Positions 10,052 through 18,102 of a DNA stretch of 51,735 bases are shown here, piece by piece. The stretch comes from an uncultured Bacteroidota bacterium (GTDB lineage: Bacteria > Bacteroidota > Bacteroidia > Flavobacteriales > Flavobacteriaceae). The notes under the pieces were generated by a model. The model did not search any database, was not told the origin of the DNA, and saw nothing but the letters and a program-made list of their open reading frames with translations. The translations under genes were made by a program, and so were the position numbers. How positions within the stretch are numbered: the stretch's first letter is position 1; the number at the start of each line of letters is the position of its first letter. Where the stretch lies: assembly GCA_902510655.1 (NCBI GenBank), contig CABXBY010000004.1:1-51735 (forward strand), written 5' to 3'.

Positions 10052-10285
10052 ATGAATTTAATTAAGTTAATTTGGGATTTTAGAGGTCCTGTTTCAAAAA
10101 AAACTGCTTATCATTTTCATTCTCATCTAAAAGAATTTCTTTCTTTAGAAAAAATGTCCGAATATAAAACCGGTTTAGAGAAAAATAGTGATCATCACTC
10201 AATAGTATTTGTTATAACTAATTCTGAAGATTTAGATCTTTTTAAAAAAAAACTTAAGCCAAATAGAGGACAAAAAGTATCTTAA
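10052..10285 (+). CDS. Small uncharacterized protein (77 aa), divergent from the saccharopine dehydrogenase
   Basis: Complete ORF with a non-random-looking sequence (MNLIKLIWDFRGPVSKKTAYHFHSHLKEFL...LKPNRGQKVS), intergenic position, no competing ORF. Confidence 0.65.
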   Translation: MNLIKLIWDFRGPVSKKTAYHFHSHLKEFLSLEKMSEYKTGLEKNSDHHSIVFVITNSEDLDLFKKKLKPNRGQKVS

Positions 10286-10340
10286 TTTACTTTACTCTAT
10301 CACTTTATATTTACTAACTTGTTTAAATAAATTTATAGTT

Positions 10341-11558
10341 ATGACCAAGGAAAGAGAATTTGATGTTATTATATGGGGAGGTACGGGATTTACAGGGTCA
10401 CTAGTTGTGGAGTATATTTATAATAACTATAAAAATAAAAGTCTTAAATGGGCAATTGCAGGTAGAAGTATTGAAAAATTAAATAACGTTCGATTAAAGT
10501 TTGCTGATGATTCAATTCCTATTATTTCTGCCAATAGTGACGATTTAGCTAGTCTTCAATCAATGGTTAAAAGATCTAAGGTTGTTTGCACTACTGTCGG
10601 CCCATATGCTCTGTATGGATCAAATTTGGTTAAAGCATGTGTAGAAAGTAAAACACATTATTGCGATTTGGCTGGAGAGGTTCAGTGGATTAGAAAAATG
10701 ATCGACCAGTATCATCAAAAAGCTAAATCTAATAATGTCAAAATTGTTAACTGTTGTGGATTTGATTCAATTCCTTCTGACATGGGTGTCTATTTTATTT
10801 ATAAAGATGCTCTAAAATTAAACAAAACCATAAGTAAAATTGAGATGAGAGTTGCTGGTGCAAAAGGTGGTATTAGTGGTGGTACTTATGAAAGTTTGAG
10901 TAACGTGAATAAAGAAGCTCTCAAAGACAATGAAATTTTTAAAACAGTGATCAGCCCTTATGGACTAAACCCCATTGGAGAACAAAGCGGGCCTGATAAA
11001 TATGACCTTAGAAAAGTAAAATATGATAAGACATCAAAAAATTGGATTGGTCCATTTATAATGGCTGCTATAAATACTAAGATAGTTAGAAGAAGTAATG
11101 CTTTAAGTGGATATTTGTATGGAAAAGATTTTGAATATGATGAGGCAACTTTGGGTGGAAAAGGATTTAATGGCAGAGTAAAAAGTGTTTTAATGTCAAT
11201 ACCATTAGCAATTGTTATGCTTGCAAAACCTGGATCAATTATAAAGAAGATGGTTGATAAAATATTACCAAGTGCTGGTGAAGGACCCTCAAAAAAAGAT
11301 CGTGAAAATGGATATTTTAATTTGAGATTCTACGTTACTTATAAAGATGGATCCAATTCCATAGCTAAAGTTACTGGAGATAGGGACCCAGGATACGGTT
11401 CAACATCAAAAATGCTAAGTGAATCTGCCATATGCTTAGCTATGGATAAATTGGATAGCCTAGATGGTGTTATTACACCCTCTACAGCAATGGGAGATAA
11501 TTTACTGGAGAGGTTAGAAAATAAATCAGGATTAACTTTTAATATTAAACATATATGA
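10341..11558 (+). CDS. Saccharopine dehydrogenase NADP-binding domain oxidoreductase (trans-acting enoyl reductase / SCCPDH-like)
   Basis: DVIIWGGTGFTGSLVVEYI, TTVGPYALYGSNLVKACVESKTHYCDLAGEVQWI, NCCGFDSIPSDMGVYF, GDRDPGYGSTSKMLSESA. Confidence 0.9.
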   Translation: MTKEREFDVIIWGGTGFTGSLVVEYIYNNYKNKSLKWAIAGRSIEKLNNVRLKFADDSIPIISANSDDLASLQSMVKRSKVVCTTVGPYALYGSNLVKACVESKTHYCDLAGEVQWIRKMIDQYHQKAKSNNVKIVNCCGFDSIPSDMGVYFIYKDALKLNKTISKIEMRVAGAKGGISGGTYESLSNVNKEALKDNEIFKTVISPYGLNPIGEQSGPDKYDLRKVKYDKTSKNWIGPFIMAAINTKIVRRSNALSGYLYGKDFEYDEATLGGKGFNGRVKSVLMSIPLAIVMLAKPGSIIKKMVDKILPSAGEGPSKKDRENGYFNLRFYVTYKDGSNSIAKVTGDRDPGYGSTSKMLSESAICLAMDKLDSLDGVITPSTAMGDNLLERLENKSGLTFNIKHI

Positions 11559-12364
11559 AAGATGTTAAATCAACCTTTGCTAGTTTAATAGGTCTCTTAA
11601 TAATATTTTGTTTTATAATTTTTTATAATAATTCAGAACAAGTTGATGATATTAAAGAAATAAATGATTGGGAAACTATTTTTAATGGTGAAGATTTTGA
11701 TGGATGGGATATTAAAATTAGAGGAAAAGAATTAGGTGACAATTTTAAAAATACATTCAAAGTCAAAGATGGTTCTTTAAAAGTTTCTTATGAGCAATAT
11801 GAAAATTTTAATGATAGATTTGGCCATATTTTTTTTACTAAATCTAAATTCAAAAATTATCATTTAAGTTTAGAATATAAATTTAGTGGAGAGCATCTTT
11901 CTGGTGCTCCAGGATGGTCAATTAAAAATAGTGGTATAATGCTACATTCTCAGCATCCATCTACTATGCTTTTAGATCAAGATTTTCCTGTTAGTTCTGA
12001 GGTCCAGCTTTTAGGAGGATTGGGAACCGGACAAAGATCAACAGCAAATATGTGTTCACCTGGAATTGATGTTGATATTAACTCTGAAAAAGCAAAATAC
12101 CACTGTATAAATTCTAATTCCAAAACGTATCATAACGACGATTGGGTTAAAGTTGAAGTAATTGTTAAATCCAATAATATAGTTCATCACATTGTTGAAA
12201 ATGATACAGTGATTTCTTATTCTAATTTAAGAGTAGGAGGTGATAAAATTCCAGCCAATTATCTTAACAGAGTAGGAGAGCCGCTTTTTGAAGGTTATAT
12301 ATCACTTCAATCTGAAGGTCATCCTGTTGAATTCAAAAATATAAAAATTAAAAATTTAGATTAA
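11555..12364 (+). CDS. DUF1080 / 3-keto-disaccharide hydrolase family protein with N-terminal membrane anchor or signal
   Basis: WETIFNGEDFDGWDIKIRG, FKVKDGSLKV, NSGIMLHS, EGYISLQSEGHPVEFKNIKIKNL. Confidence 0.88.
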   Translation: MKDVKSTFASLIGLLIIFCFIIFYNNSEQVDDIKEINDWETIFNGEDFDGWDIKIRGKELGDNFKNTFKVKDGSLKVSYEQYENFNDRFGHIFFTKSKFKNYHLSLEYKFSGEHLSGAPGWSIKNSGIMLHSQHPSTMLLDQDFPVSSEVQLLGGLGTGQRSTANMCSPGIDVDINSEKAKYHCINSNSKTYHNDDWVKVEVIVKSNNIVHHIVENDTVISYSNLRVGGDKIPANYLNRVGEPLFEGYISLQSEGHPVEFKNIKIKNLD

Positions 12365-12421
12365 TGTTACATTCTTTTTTGAATGTTTTTTATATTTGAT
12401 TATACTTTAAACTAATTTATT

Positions 12422-12922
12422 ATGAAAAATTTATTATTACTATCATTTATTTCTTTATTGATGTTTTCATGTGAAACAACACCCAAGGAAATAGAAAAAG
12501 GTCCTGCGCCTGGTTACTTGTTAACAGCTGATGGAACTAAAATTGATGCTAGGGATGCTGATCCTTCAAATTTAGCAATATGGGAAAAATATATGGAAGC
12601 CCATAATAACAAGGATTTTGAAACAATAGCTAGTATGAATCATGATTCAATTGTTTTAAATCTTTGGGATGGAAGAAATTTAATGGGTAACGATACTCAC
12701 ATTGATGTTTTAAAAGGATATATTGAAGAATTTAATCCTACTTGGAACACTTTCTTTTCTTATACAATGCATGTAGATGGTCAAGTTGGTGATTGGGTTA
12801 TTACTGGACATGAAATAAAACAAACTGAAAATGGTGAAGAGAAATCTCTTTCCGACGTTTTAGATGTTTTTATTGTTGATCAAAAAATAAGAAGGATTAT
12901 TGTTTATCGTAAGAATAATTAA
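12422..12922 (+). CDS. NTF2/SnoaL-like domain lipoprotein
   Basis: Lipobox-like MKNLLLLSFISLLMFSC; NTF2-like WEKYMEAHNNKDFETIASMNHDSIVL. Confidence 0.65.
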   Translation: MKNLLLLSFISLLMFSCETTPKEIEKGPAPGYLLTADGTKIDARDADPSNLAIWEKYMEAHNNKDFETIASMNHDSIVLNLWDGRNLMGNDTHIDVLKGYIEEFNPTWNTFFSYTMHVDGQVGDWVITGHEIKQTENGEEKSLSDVLDVFIVDQKIRRIIVYRKNN

Positions 12923-12941
12923 TAAAACTTTTACAATAAAG

Positions 12942-12970
12942 AAAAAGGGGATTATTTAATCCCCTTTTTT
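12942..12970. terminator. Rho-independent terminator, probably bidirectional (serves the + strand lipoprotein gene and the - strand tRNA)
   Basis: aaaaagggg-attatttaat-ccccttttttt inverted repeat between convergent transcription units. Confidence 0.75.
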
Positions 12971-12972
12971 TG

Positions 12973-13046
12973 TGACCTCGGCAGGATTCAAACCTGCAAC
13001 CTCTTGAGCCGTAATCAAGTGCACTATTCAGTTATGCTACGAGGCC
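12973..13046 (-). tRNA. tRNA-Arg (anticodon ACG), 74 nt, no encoded CCA
   Basis: Reverse complement folds: GGCCTCG/CGAGGTC acceptor, GCAT/GTGC D-stem, CTTGA-TTACGGC-TCAAG anticodon arm, GCAGG-TTTGAAT-CCTGC T-arm, discriminator A. Confidence 0.93.
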
Positions 13047-13074
13047 TTTTTTATTAGAAATGCGAATTTAGCAT

Positions 13075-13082
13075 TATTTTTG
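13075..13082 (+). promoter_or_regulatory. Candidate Bacteroidota -7 element (TAnnTTTG) upstream of the DUF2452 gene
   Basis: TATTTTTG 28 bp before the ATG at 13111; no clear -33 TTTG seen. Confidence 0.35.
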
Positions 13083-13110
13083 TAATAATATTCTCATAAT
13101 ATTTATATAA

Positions 13111-13512
13111 ATGAAAAAAAGCAAGCCTGATAACGTAGTTTTTGATGAGGAGTCAAATAAATATAATGCTTCAATTTTACCCTACGCATCAAGTGTAGGT
13201 GCACCATCAATAAAAATTGAAGATAATAAGAGTTGGAAGGAAAGAGGAGTCGCTAAAGTCAATAAAAAAATTAGTCTAAAGTTTGACGAATTAAAATCAG
13301 ACTATGAAAAATTAATTGATGATTTTAAATGGAACGAAATAATATATAATTCTAAATTCTCTTTTGAACCTGTTATTGGAGATACATATTATTTATACAT
13401 CGATAAGTCAAATGAATATTTTTTATCTTTAATTAATCCTGAATCTTGGAAGAAAGAATGTGTGGGGAAATTTTCTCTAAACAGTGAGGGAAAATGGATT
13501 AGATCTATTTAA
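13111..13512 (+). CDS. DUF2452 domain-containing protein
   Basis: KPDNVVFDEESNKYNASILPYASSVGAPSI ... KFDELKSDYEKL matches the remembered family pattern. Confidence 0.75.
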   Translation: MKKSKPDNVVFDEESNKYNASILPYASSVGAPSIKIEDNKSWKERGVAKVNKKISLKFDELKSDYEKLIDDFKWNEIIYNSKFSFEPVIGDTYYLYIDKSNEYFLSLINPESWKKECVGKFSLNSEGKWIRSI

Positions 13513-14419
13513 AAGTTTCTTTTAGTGTTTCATTTAATCCATAATCAGCCTTCCATTTCCAATCTCTTTTAGCAAACGAATCATCTATTTTTTTTGGCCA
13601 TGTTTTAGCAATTTTATTTCTAAAATCAGGTTTATAAATAACATTTCCTTTACATCCTATTTCTTTTAACTTTTCAAAGAGTTCTAAAGGTGTTATGCTA
13701 AAGCCAGTTATATTATAAGAATCTTTGACACTGAGTTTAATCTTATCAGTCGACATATACTTTATTGTACCCATAACAGCATCATTAATATAAAGCATTG
13801 GAAGTCTAGAATTTTTGTTTAAAAAACAAGTATAGTTTTCTCCTTTTTTTAATGATTCAATCATTTCCATAACATAATCAGTTGTACCACCACCAGGCTT
13901 AGATTCGAATGAAATAATACCAGGATACCTTAAGGACCTAATGTCTAAATCAAATTTATTATTGTAATAACTAATTAGTTTTTCTCCTGAAAGTTTAGAA
14001 ATACCGTAGATAGTTGAAGGATTCAGAACAGGATCTTGATTAACATTTTCAAGACCAGATTTTGTTCCAAAAACCGCAATTGAACTAGGCCAAAAGATTT
14101 TATTTATTTTATTTGTAATAGAAATTTCAATAATATTTTGAAAACTTTCCATGTTTAATTTCCAAGAATTAAATGGGTTTTCTTCACCTTTAGCAGAAAG
14201 TATGGCTACCAGATGATATATAGTATTAATTTTATATTTTTTAACAAGATTATCTAATCTCTCTATATCCATTGCATTAGCAACTTCAAAATCGCAATTT
14301 AATTTGTTTTTAGGGGATCTAATATCTGAAGCTAAAACATATATATTATTTTTAATAAAATACTTTATAAATTCCTGACCTAATTGACCTAATGCTCCAG
14401 TAATTAATATTCTTTCCAT
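13505..14419 (-). CDS. NAD-dependent epimerase/dehydratase, short-chain-type L-threonine 3-dehydrogenase-like
   Basis: MERILITGALGQLGQEFIKYF, PSSIAVFG, YGISKLSGEKL, LRYPGIISFESKPGGGTTDYVMEM; divergent with kbl. Confidence 0.88.
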   Translation of the reverse strand: MERILITGALGQLGQEFIKYFIKNNIYVLASDIRSPKNKLNCDFEVANAMDIERLDNLVKKYKINTIYHLVAILSAKGEENPFNSWKLNMESFQNIIEISITNKINKIFWPSSIAVFGTKSGLENVNQDPVLNPSTIYGISKLSGEKLISYYNNKFDLDIRSLRYPGIISFESKPGGGTTDYVMEMIESLKKGENYTCFLNKNSRLPMLYINDAVMGTIKYMSTDKIKLSVKDSYNITGFSITPLELFEKLKEIGCKGNVIYKPDFRNKIAKTWPKKIDDSFAKRDWKWKADYGLNETLKETFK

Positions 14420-14460
14420 TACTAAATAAAAATTATACTTTTATTGATTAATAAATAAAT

Positions 14461-15645
14461 ATGTACGAATCTATACAAAAAAGACTTATAAAGGAGCTAG
14501 ATGAGATTAAAATTTCAGGGAGATATAAAAATGAAAGAATTATTAACTCTAGTCAGGGTTCAACAATTAATGTAGATAACAGTAAAGTATTAAATTTTTG
14601 TGCTAATAATTATTTAGGTTTAGCTTCAAATAATCAAGTTATAAAACGAGCAAAAGATACTTTAGAAAGTCATGGTTTTGGAATGGCTTCAGTAAGATTT
14701 ATATGTGGAACTCAAGATATACACAAAGAACTTGAGTTGAAAATTTCAGAATTTTTAAAAAAAGAAGATACAATATTGTATGCAGCAGCTTTTGATGCTA
14801 ATGGCGGATTATTTGAACCATTATTTAATGATCAAGATGCAATAATTAGTGATGCGTTAAATCACGCCTCAATCATTGATGGAATCAGATTATGTAAGGC
14901 AAAAAGATTTCGTTATAAACACAACGATATGGAAGATTTAGAACTTCAACTTAAAAATTCAAATGATTGTAGAAGTAAAATTATAGTTACGGATGGAGTT
15001 TTTTCGATGGATGGTACAATTGCCCAGCTTGACAAAATATGTGAATTAGCAAATAAATATGATGCTTTAGTTATGTCTGATGAGTGTCATTCTACTGGAT
15101 TTGTTGGTCCCACTGGAAGAGGAGTTCCTGAAGAATTAAATGTAATTGATCAAGTAGATATAGTTACTGGAACTCTTGGAAAAGCTCTTGGTGGTGCTTC
15201 CGGCGGATTTACAAGCGGACCTAAAGAAATAATAGACATACTGAGACAAAAATCACGTCCTTATTTGTTTTCAAATACTTTAGCTCCCTCAATAGTGGGA
15301 GCTTCTATAGGAGTTTTAGATGTTTTAGAAAATGATACTTCCCATTTAAAAAAGCTAAAAGAAAACACAAAGTATTTTAGACAAAAAATTTCAAAATTTG
15401 GTTTTGACATTAAGCCTGGAAATCATCCAATCGTTCCTGTTATGCTTTACGATGATCATCTTGCTCAAGAAATGTCCTCTGAATTATTAAAATTAAATAT
15501 ATATGTAATTGGCTTTTTTTATCCTGTAGTACCTAAAGGTCAAGCAAGAATCAGAGTGCAAATTTCAGCTTCTCATTCAATTCAAGATATTGATAAAGCA
15601 CTGAACGCATTTTACGAAGTTGGAAAGAAATTAAAAGTAATATAG
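14461..15645 (+). CDS. kbl: Glycine C-acetyltransferase (2-amino-3-ketobutyrate CoA ligase)
   Basis: NFCANNYLGLA, SVRFICGTQDIHKELE, VMSDECHSTGFVGPTGRGVPEE, TGTLGKALGGASGGF. Confidence 0.94.
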   Translation: MYESIQKRLIKELDEIKISGRYKNERIINSSQGSTINVDNSKVLNFCANNYLGLASNNQVIKRAKDTLESHGFGMASVRFICGTQDIHKELELKISEFLKKEDTILYAAAFDANGGLFEPLFNDQDAIISDALNHASIIDGIRLCKAKRFRYKHNDMEDLELQLKNSNDCRSKIIVTDGVFSMDGTIAQLDKICELANKYDALVMSDECHSTGFVGPTGRGVPEELNVIDQVDIVTGTLGKALGGASGGFTSGPKEIIDILRQKSRPYLFSNTLAPSIVGASIGVLDVLENDTSHLKKLKENTKYFRQKISKFGFDIKPGNHPIVPVMLYDDHLAQEMSSELLKLNIYVIGFFYPVVPKGQARIRVQISASHSIQDIDKALNAFYEVGKKLKVI

Positions 15646-15654
15646 ATTTTAGTT

Positions 15655-15804
15655 CTAATCCAAACTGTTTTTTGTTATATAGTATCTCCAACCCAATAAT
15701 AAAATTTGAAACTTTGTTGCTTTAATGGGATCCACTCTGTTTTTAGTTAAACTTGGTAGTAAAACTTTATTAATCTTTGCTAAGATTTTAAATATATTTT
15801 TCAT
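15655..15804 (-). CDS. Small basic conserved-looking protein, 49 aa (not in supplied ORF track)
   Basis: Manual translation: MKNIFKILAKINKVLLPSLTKNRVDPIKATKFQILLLGWRYYITKNSLD*; ATG start, fills the kbl/antiporter gap; resembles short proteins I recall from Flavobacteriia. Confidence 0.65.
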   Translation of the reverse strand: MKNIFKILAKINKVLLPSLTKNRVDPIKATKFQILLLGWRYYITKNSLD

Positions 15805-15851
15805 TTAATTAAATATATAATTCATGTGTTATCTTTACCAAAAATAAATAT

Positions 15852-16790
15852 ATGGATTTAAATACTATTTCCTTGTTAATTTTTGGCTTAACCGTCTTAA
15901 TCATTGGAGGAAATTTATTATTAAAAGCCGCAGTTTCAATATCACTTAGATTTGGTATTCCTAAATTATTGATAGGGATGACAGTAGTTTCATTAGCAAC
16001 TTCAGCACCAGAACTAATTGTTAGTATTAAATCAGCCTTAAAAGGATCACCTGACTTGGCCATTTCTAATGTTTTAGGCTCAAATATTGCAAATCTTGGA
16101 TTAGTTTTAGGAATAACAATACTATTCTCACCCATTAGTATTTCTAAAAGTGTTTATAAGAAAGAGTGGCCAATTATGATGTTTTCTTCCGTTTATTTTT
16201 TAATTGTAATACTAGATGGTGCTATTAGTAAAATAGAAGGAGGTATTTTAGTTTGTTTTTTAGTCATGACTATTTCAGCTTTAATAAAACTTCGTGATAA
16301 ATCTGAAGTTGAGTTGGAAAATAGCAGTGAAGAGTCACTTTTAAAATCTCTTTTTATATTATTTTTTGGAGGTTTATTTCTTTACTATGGTTCAGAGTGG
16401 TTTATTGATGGAGCAATAATGTTAGCTAATTCATTTGGAATTAGTGAAAGAATTATTGGAATAACTGTTGTTTCTGTTGGAACAAGCATTCCTGAACTAG
16501 TAACATCTCTAATAGCAGTTCTAAATAAAGAGAAAAGTATTTCATTGGGGAATTTATTAGGCTCAAATATATTTAATGTTTTTGCAGTTCTAGGAATTAC
16601 ATCACTTGTTGCACCATTGAAGGTATTAGATCAGAGCATTATAAATTATGATATATATGTAATGTTGTTTTTCGCAGCATTAGTACTTCCTTTAATATTT
16701 TTTCCCAAAAAACTTGTTTTGGGTAGAAAAGAGGGGGTTATAATTCTATTGTGTTACACTGTTTACATATATCAACTATTTCTTAATTAA
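15852..16790 (+). CDS. Calcium/sodium antiporter (YrbG family)
   Basis: Duplicated alpha repeats: IGMTVVSLATSAPELIVSI...SNVLGSNIANLGLVLG and ITVVSVGTSIPELVTSL...GNLLGSNIFNVFAVLG. Confidence 0.94.
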   Translation: MDLNTISLLIFGLTVLIIGGNLLLKAAVSISLRFGIPKLLIGMTVVSLATSAPELIVSIKSALKGSPDLAISNVLGSNIANLGLVLGITILFSPISISKSVYKKEWPIMMFSSVYFLIVILDGAISKIEGGILVCFLVMTISALIKLRDKSEVELENSSEESLLKSLFILFFGGLFLYYGSEWFIDGAIMLANSFGISERIIGITVVSVGTSIPELVTSLIAVLNKEKSISLGNLLGSNIFNVFAVLGITSLVAPLKVLDQSIINYDIYVMLFFAALVLPLIFFPKKLVLGRKEGVIILLCYTVYIYQLFLN

Positions 16791-16800
16791 CTTATTTTCA

Positions 16801-16831
16801 AAAAAAAACCCTCTAAAAAGAGGGGTTTTTT
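16801..16831. terminator. Bidirectional Rho-independent terminator between convergent antiporter and GSII genes
   Basis: aaaaaaaaccctct-aaaa-agaggggtttttt inverted repeat. Confidence 0.8.
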
Positions 16832-16847
16832 CAAGTTATATAAATTA

Positions 16848-17858
16848 TTAAACCTTAGCAGATTTAACAGTTTTTACAATTCTTCCAGCAATCTTGTAAG
16901 GATCTCCGTTTGATGCAGGTCTTCTATCTTCTAACCATCCTTTCCAACCTTTTTCAACAGTAATAATTGGAATTCTAATTGATGCTCCTCTATCAGAAAT
17001 ACCGTAACTAAAATCATTTATAGATGCTGTTTCGTGAAGACCAGTTAGCCTTTGATCATTAAATTCTCCATAGACACTAATATGTTCTTTTACAACGGGT
17101 CTAAAAGCTTCACAAACTGCTTCATATGTTTTTTGTGAACCACAAGTTCTTAATAATGTATTTGAAAAGTTAGCATGCATACCACTTCCGTTCCAATCTC
17201 CTTTTATTGGTTTTGGATGGTATTCAATATAATATCCGTATTTTTCAGTTATTCTATCTAATAAATATCTAGCAACCCAAATTTCATCTCCAGCTTTTTT
17301 AGCACCTTTTGCGAATAATTGAAATTCCCATTGACCACTAGCAACTTCTTGGTTGATCCCTTCAAAATTTAATCCTGCTTCAATACATTGATCTGCATGT
17401 TCTTCTACTAATTCACGACCGTGTGTATTTTTTCCTCCAACAGAACAGTAATACATTCCTTGTGGACCCGGGTAACCACCAACAGGGAATCCTAATGGTA
17501 ATAAAGTATCACAATCCATAATAAAATATTCTTGTTCAAACCCAAACCAAAAGTCATTATCATCATCATCAATTGTTGCTCTAGCATTAGATTCATGGGC
17601 TGATCCATCAGCATTTAACACCTCAGTCATAACTAAGAATCCATTAACTCTGTCAGGATCTTGATATATTGCAACTGGTTTAAGTAAACAGTCTGATGAG
17701 CCCCCTTCAGCTTGTTTTGTAGATGAACCGTCAAATGACCAGATTGGACAATCTTCAAGTTTTCCACTAAAATCTTCTATGACTTTAGTTTTACTTCTCA
17801 TGTTTTGGGTTGGTTTATAACCGTCCAACCAAATGTATTCTAATTTAGATTTACTCAT
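16848..17858 (-). CDS. Glutamine synthetase, type II (eukaryotic-like GSII)
   Basis: LEYIWLDGY, PIWSFDGSSTKQAEGGSSDCLL, WFGFEQEYF, GPQGMYYCSVGG, GDWNGSGMHANFS, DRGASIRIP. Confidence 0.95.
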   Translation of the reverse strand: MSKSKLEYIWLDGYKPTQNMRSKTKVIEDFSGKLEDCPIWSFDGSSTKQAEGGSSDCLLKPVAIYQDPDRVNGFLVMTEVLNADGSAHESNARATIDDDDNDFWFGFEQEYFIMDCDTLLPLGFPVGGYPGPQGMYYCSVGGKNTHGRELVEEHADQCIEAGLNFEGINQEVASGQWEFQLFAKGAKKAGDEIWVARYLLDRITEKYGYYIEYHPKPIKGDWNGSGMHANFSNTLLRTCGSQKTYEAVCEAFRPVVKEHISVYGEFNDQRLTGLHETASINDFSYGISDRGASIRIPIITVEKGWKGWLEDRRPASNGDPYKIAGRIVKTVKSAKV

Positions 17859-18088
17859 TTTATAAAAATATTTAATAAATTATTTATTGTTTAAAAATAA
17901 AATATATTATTGATTTTAAGCGATTTAACTTTTTAAAAGATATAAACAGAATCCATTTTTATTAATATTGTATTTTTTTATAATATTTTTTTTCTTTTTA
18001 ATAATTTTTAGATTAAAAATTGATTTTTTGATATTTTTTTATAAAATTATTTAGTTCAAATAAAATTTTAAATCCTTACCATTACTTG

Positions 18089-18096
18089 TATCTTTG
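18089..18096 (+). promoter_or_regulatory. Candidate Bacteroidota -7 element (TATCTTTG) directly before purM
   Basis: TATCTTTG matches TAnnTTTG, ending 6 nt before the ATG at 18103. Confidence 0.4.
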
Positions 18097-18102
18097 TTTC
18101 AG

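Noticed and set aside
15809-16135. ORF 108 aa on minus strand
   Set aside because: Antisense to the first repeat of the Ca/Na antiporter, whose alpha-repeat motifs are clear; the low-complexity SSGAEVANETTV is the mirror of that repeat.
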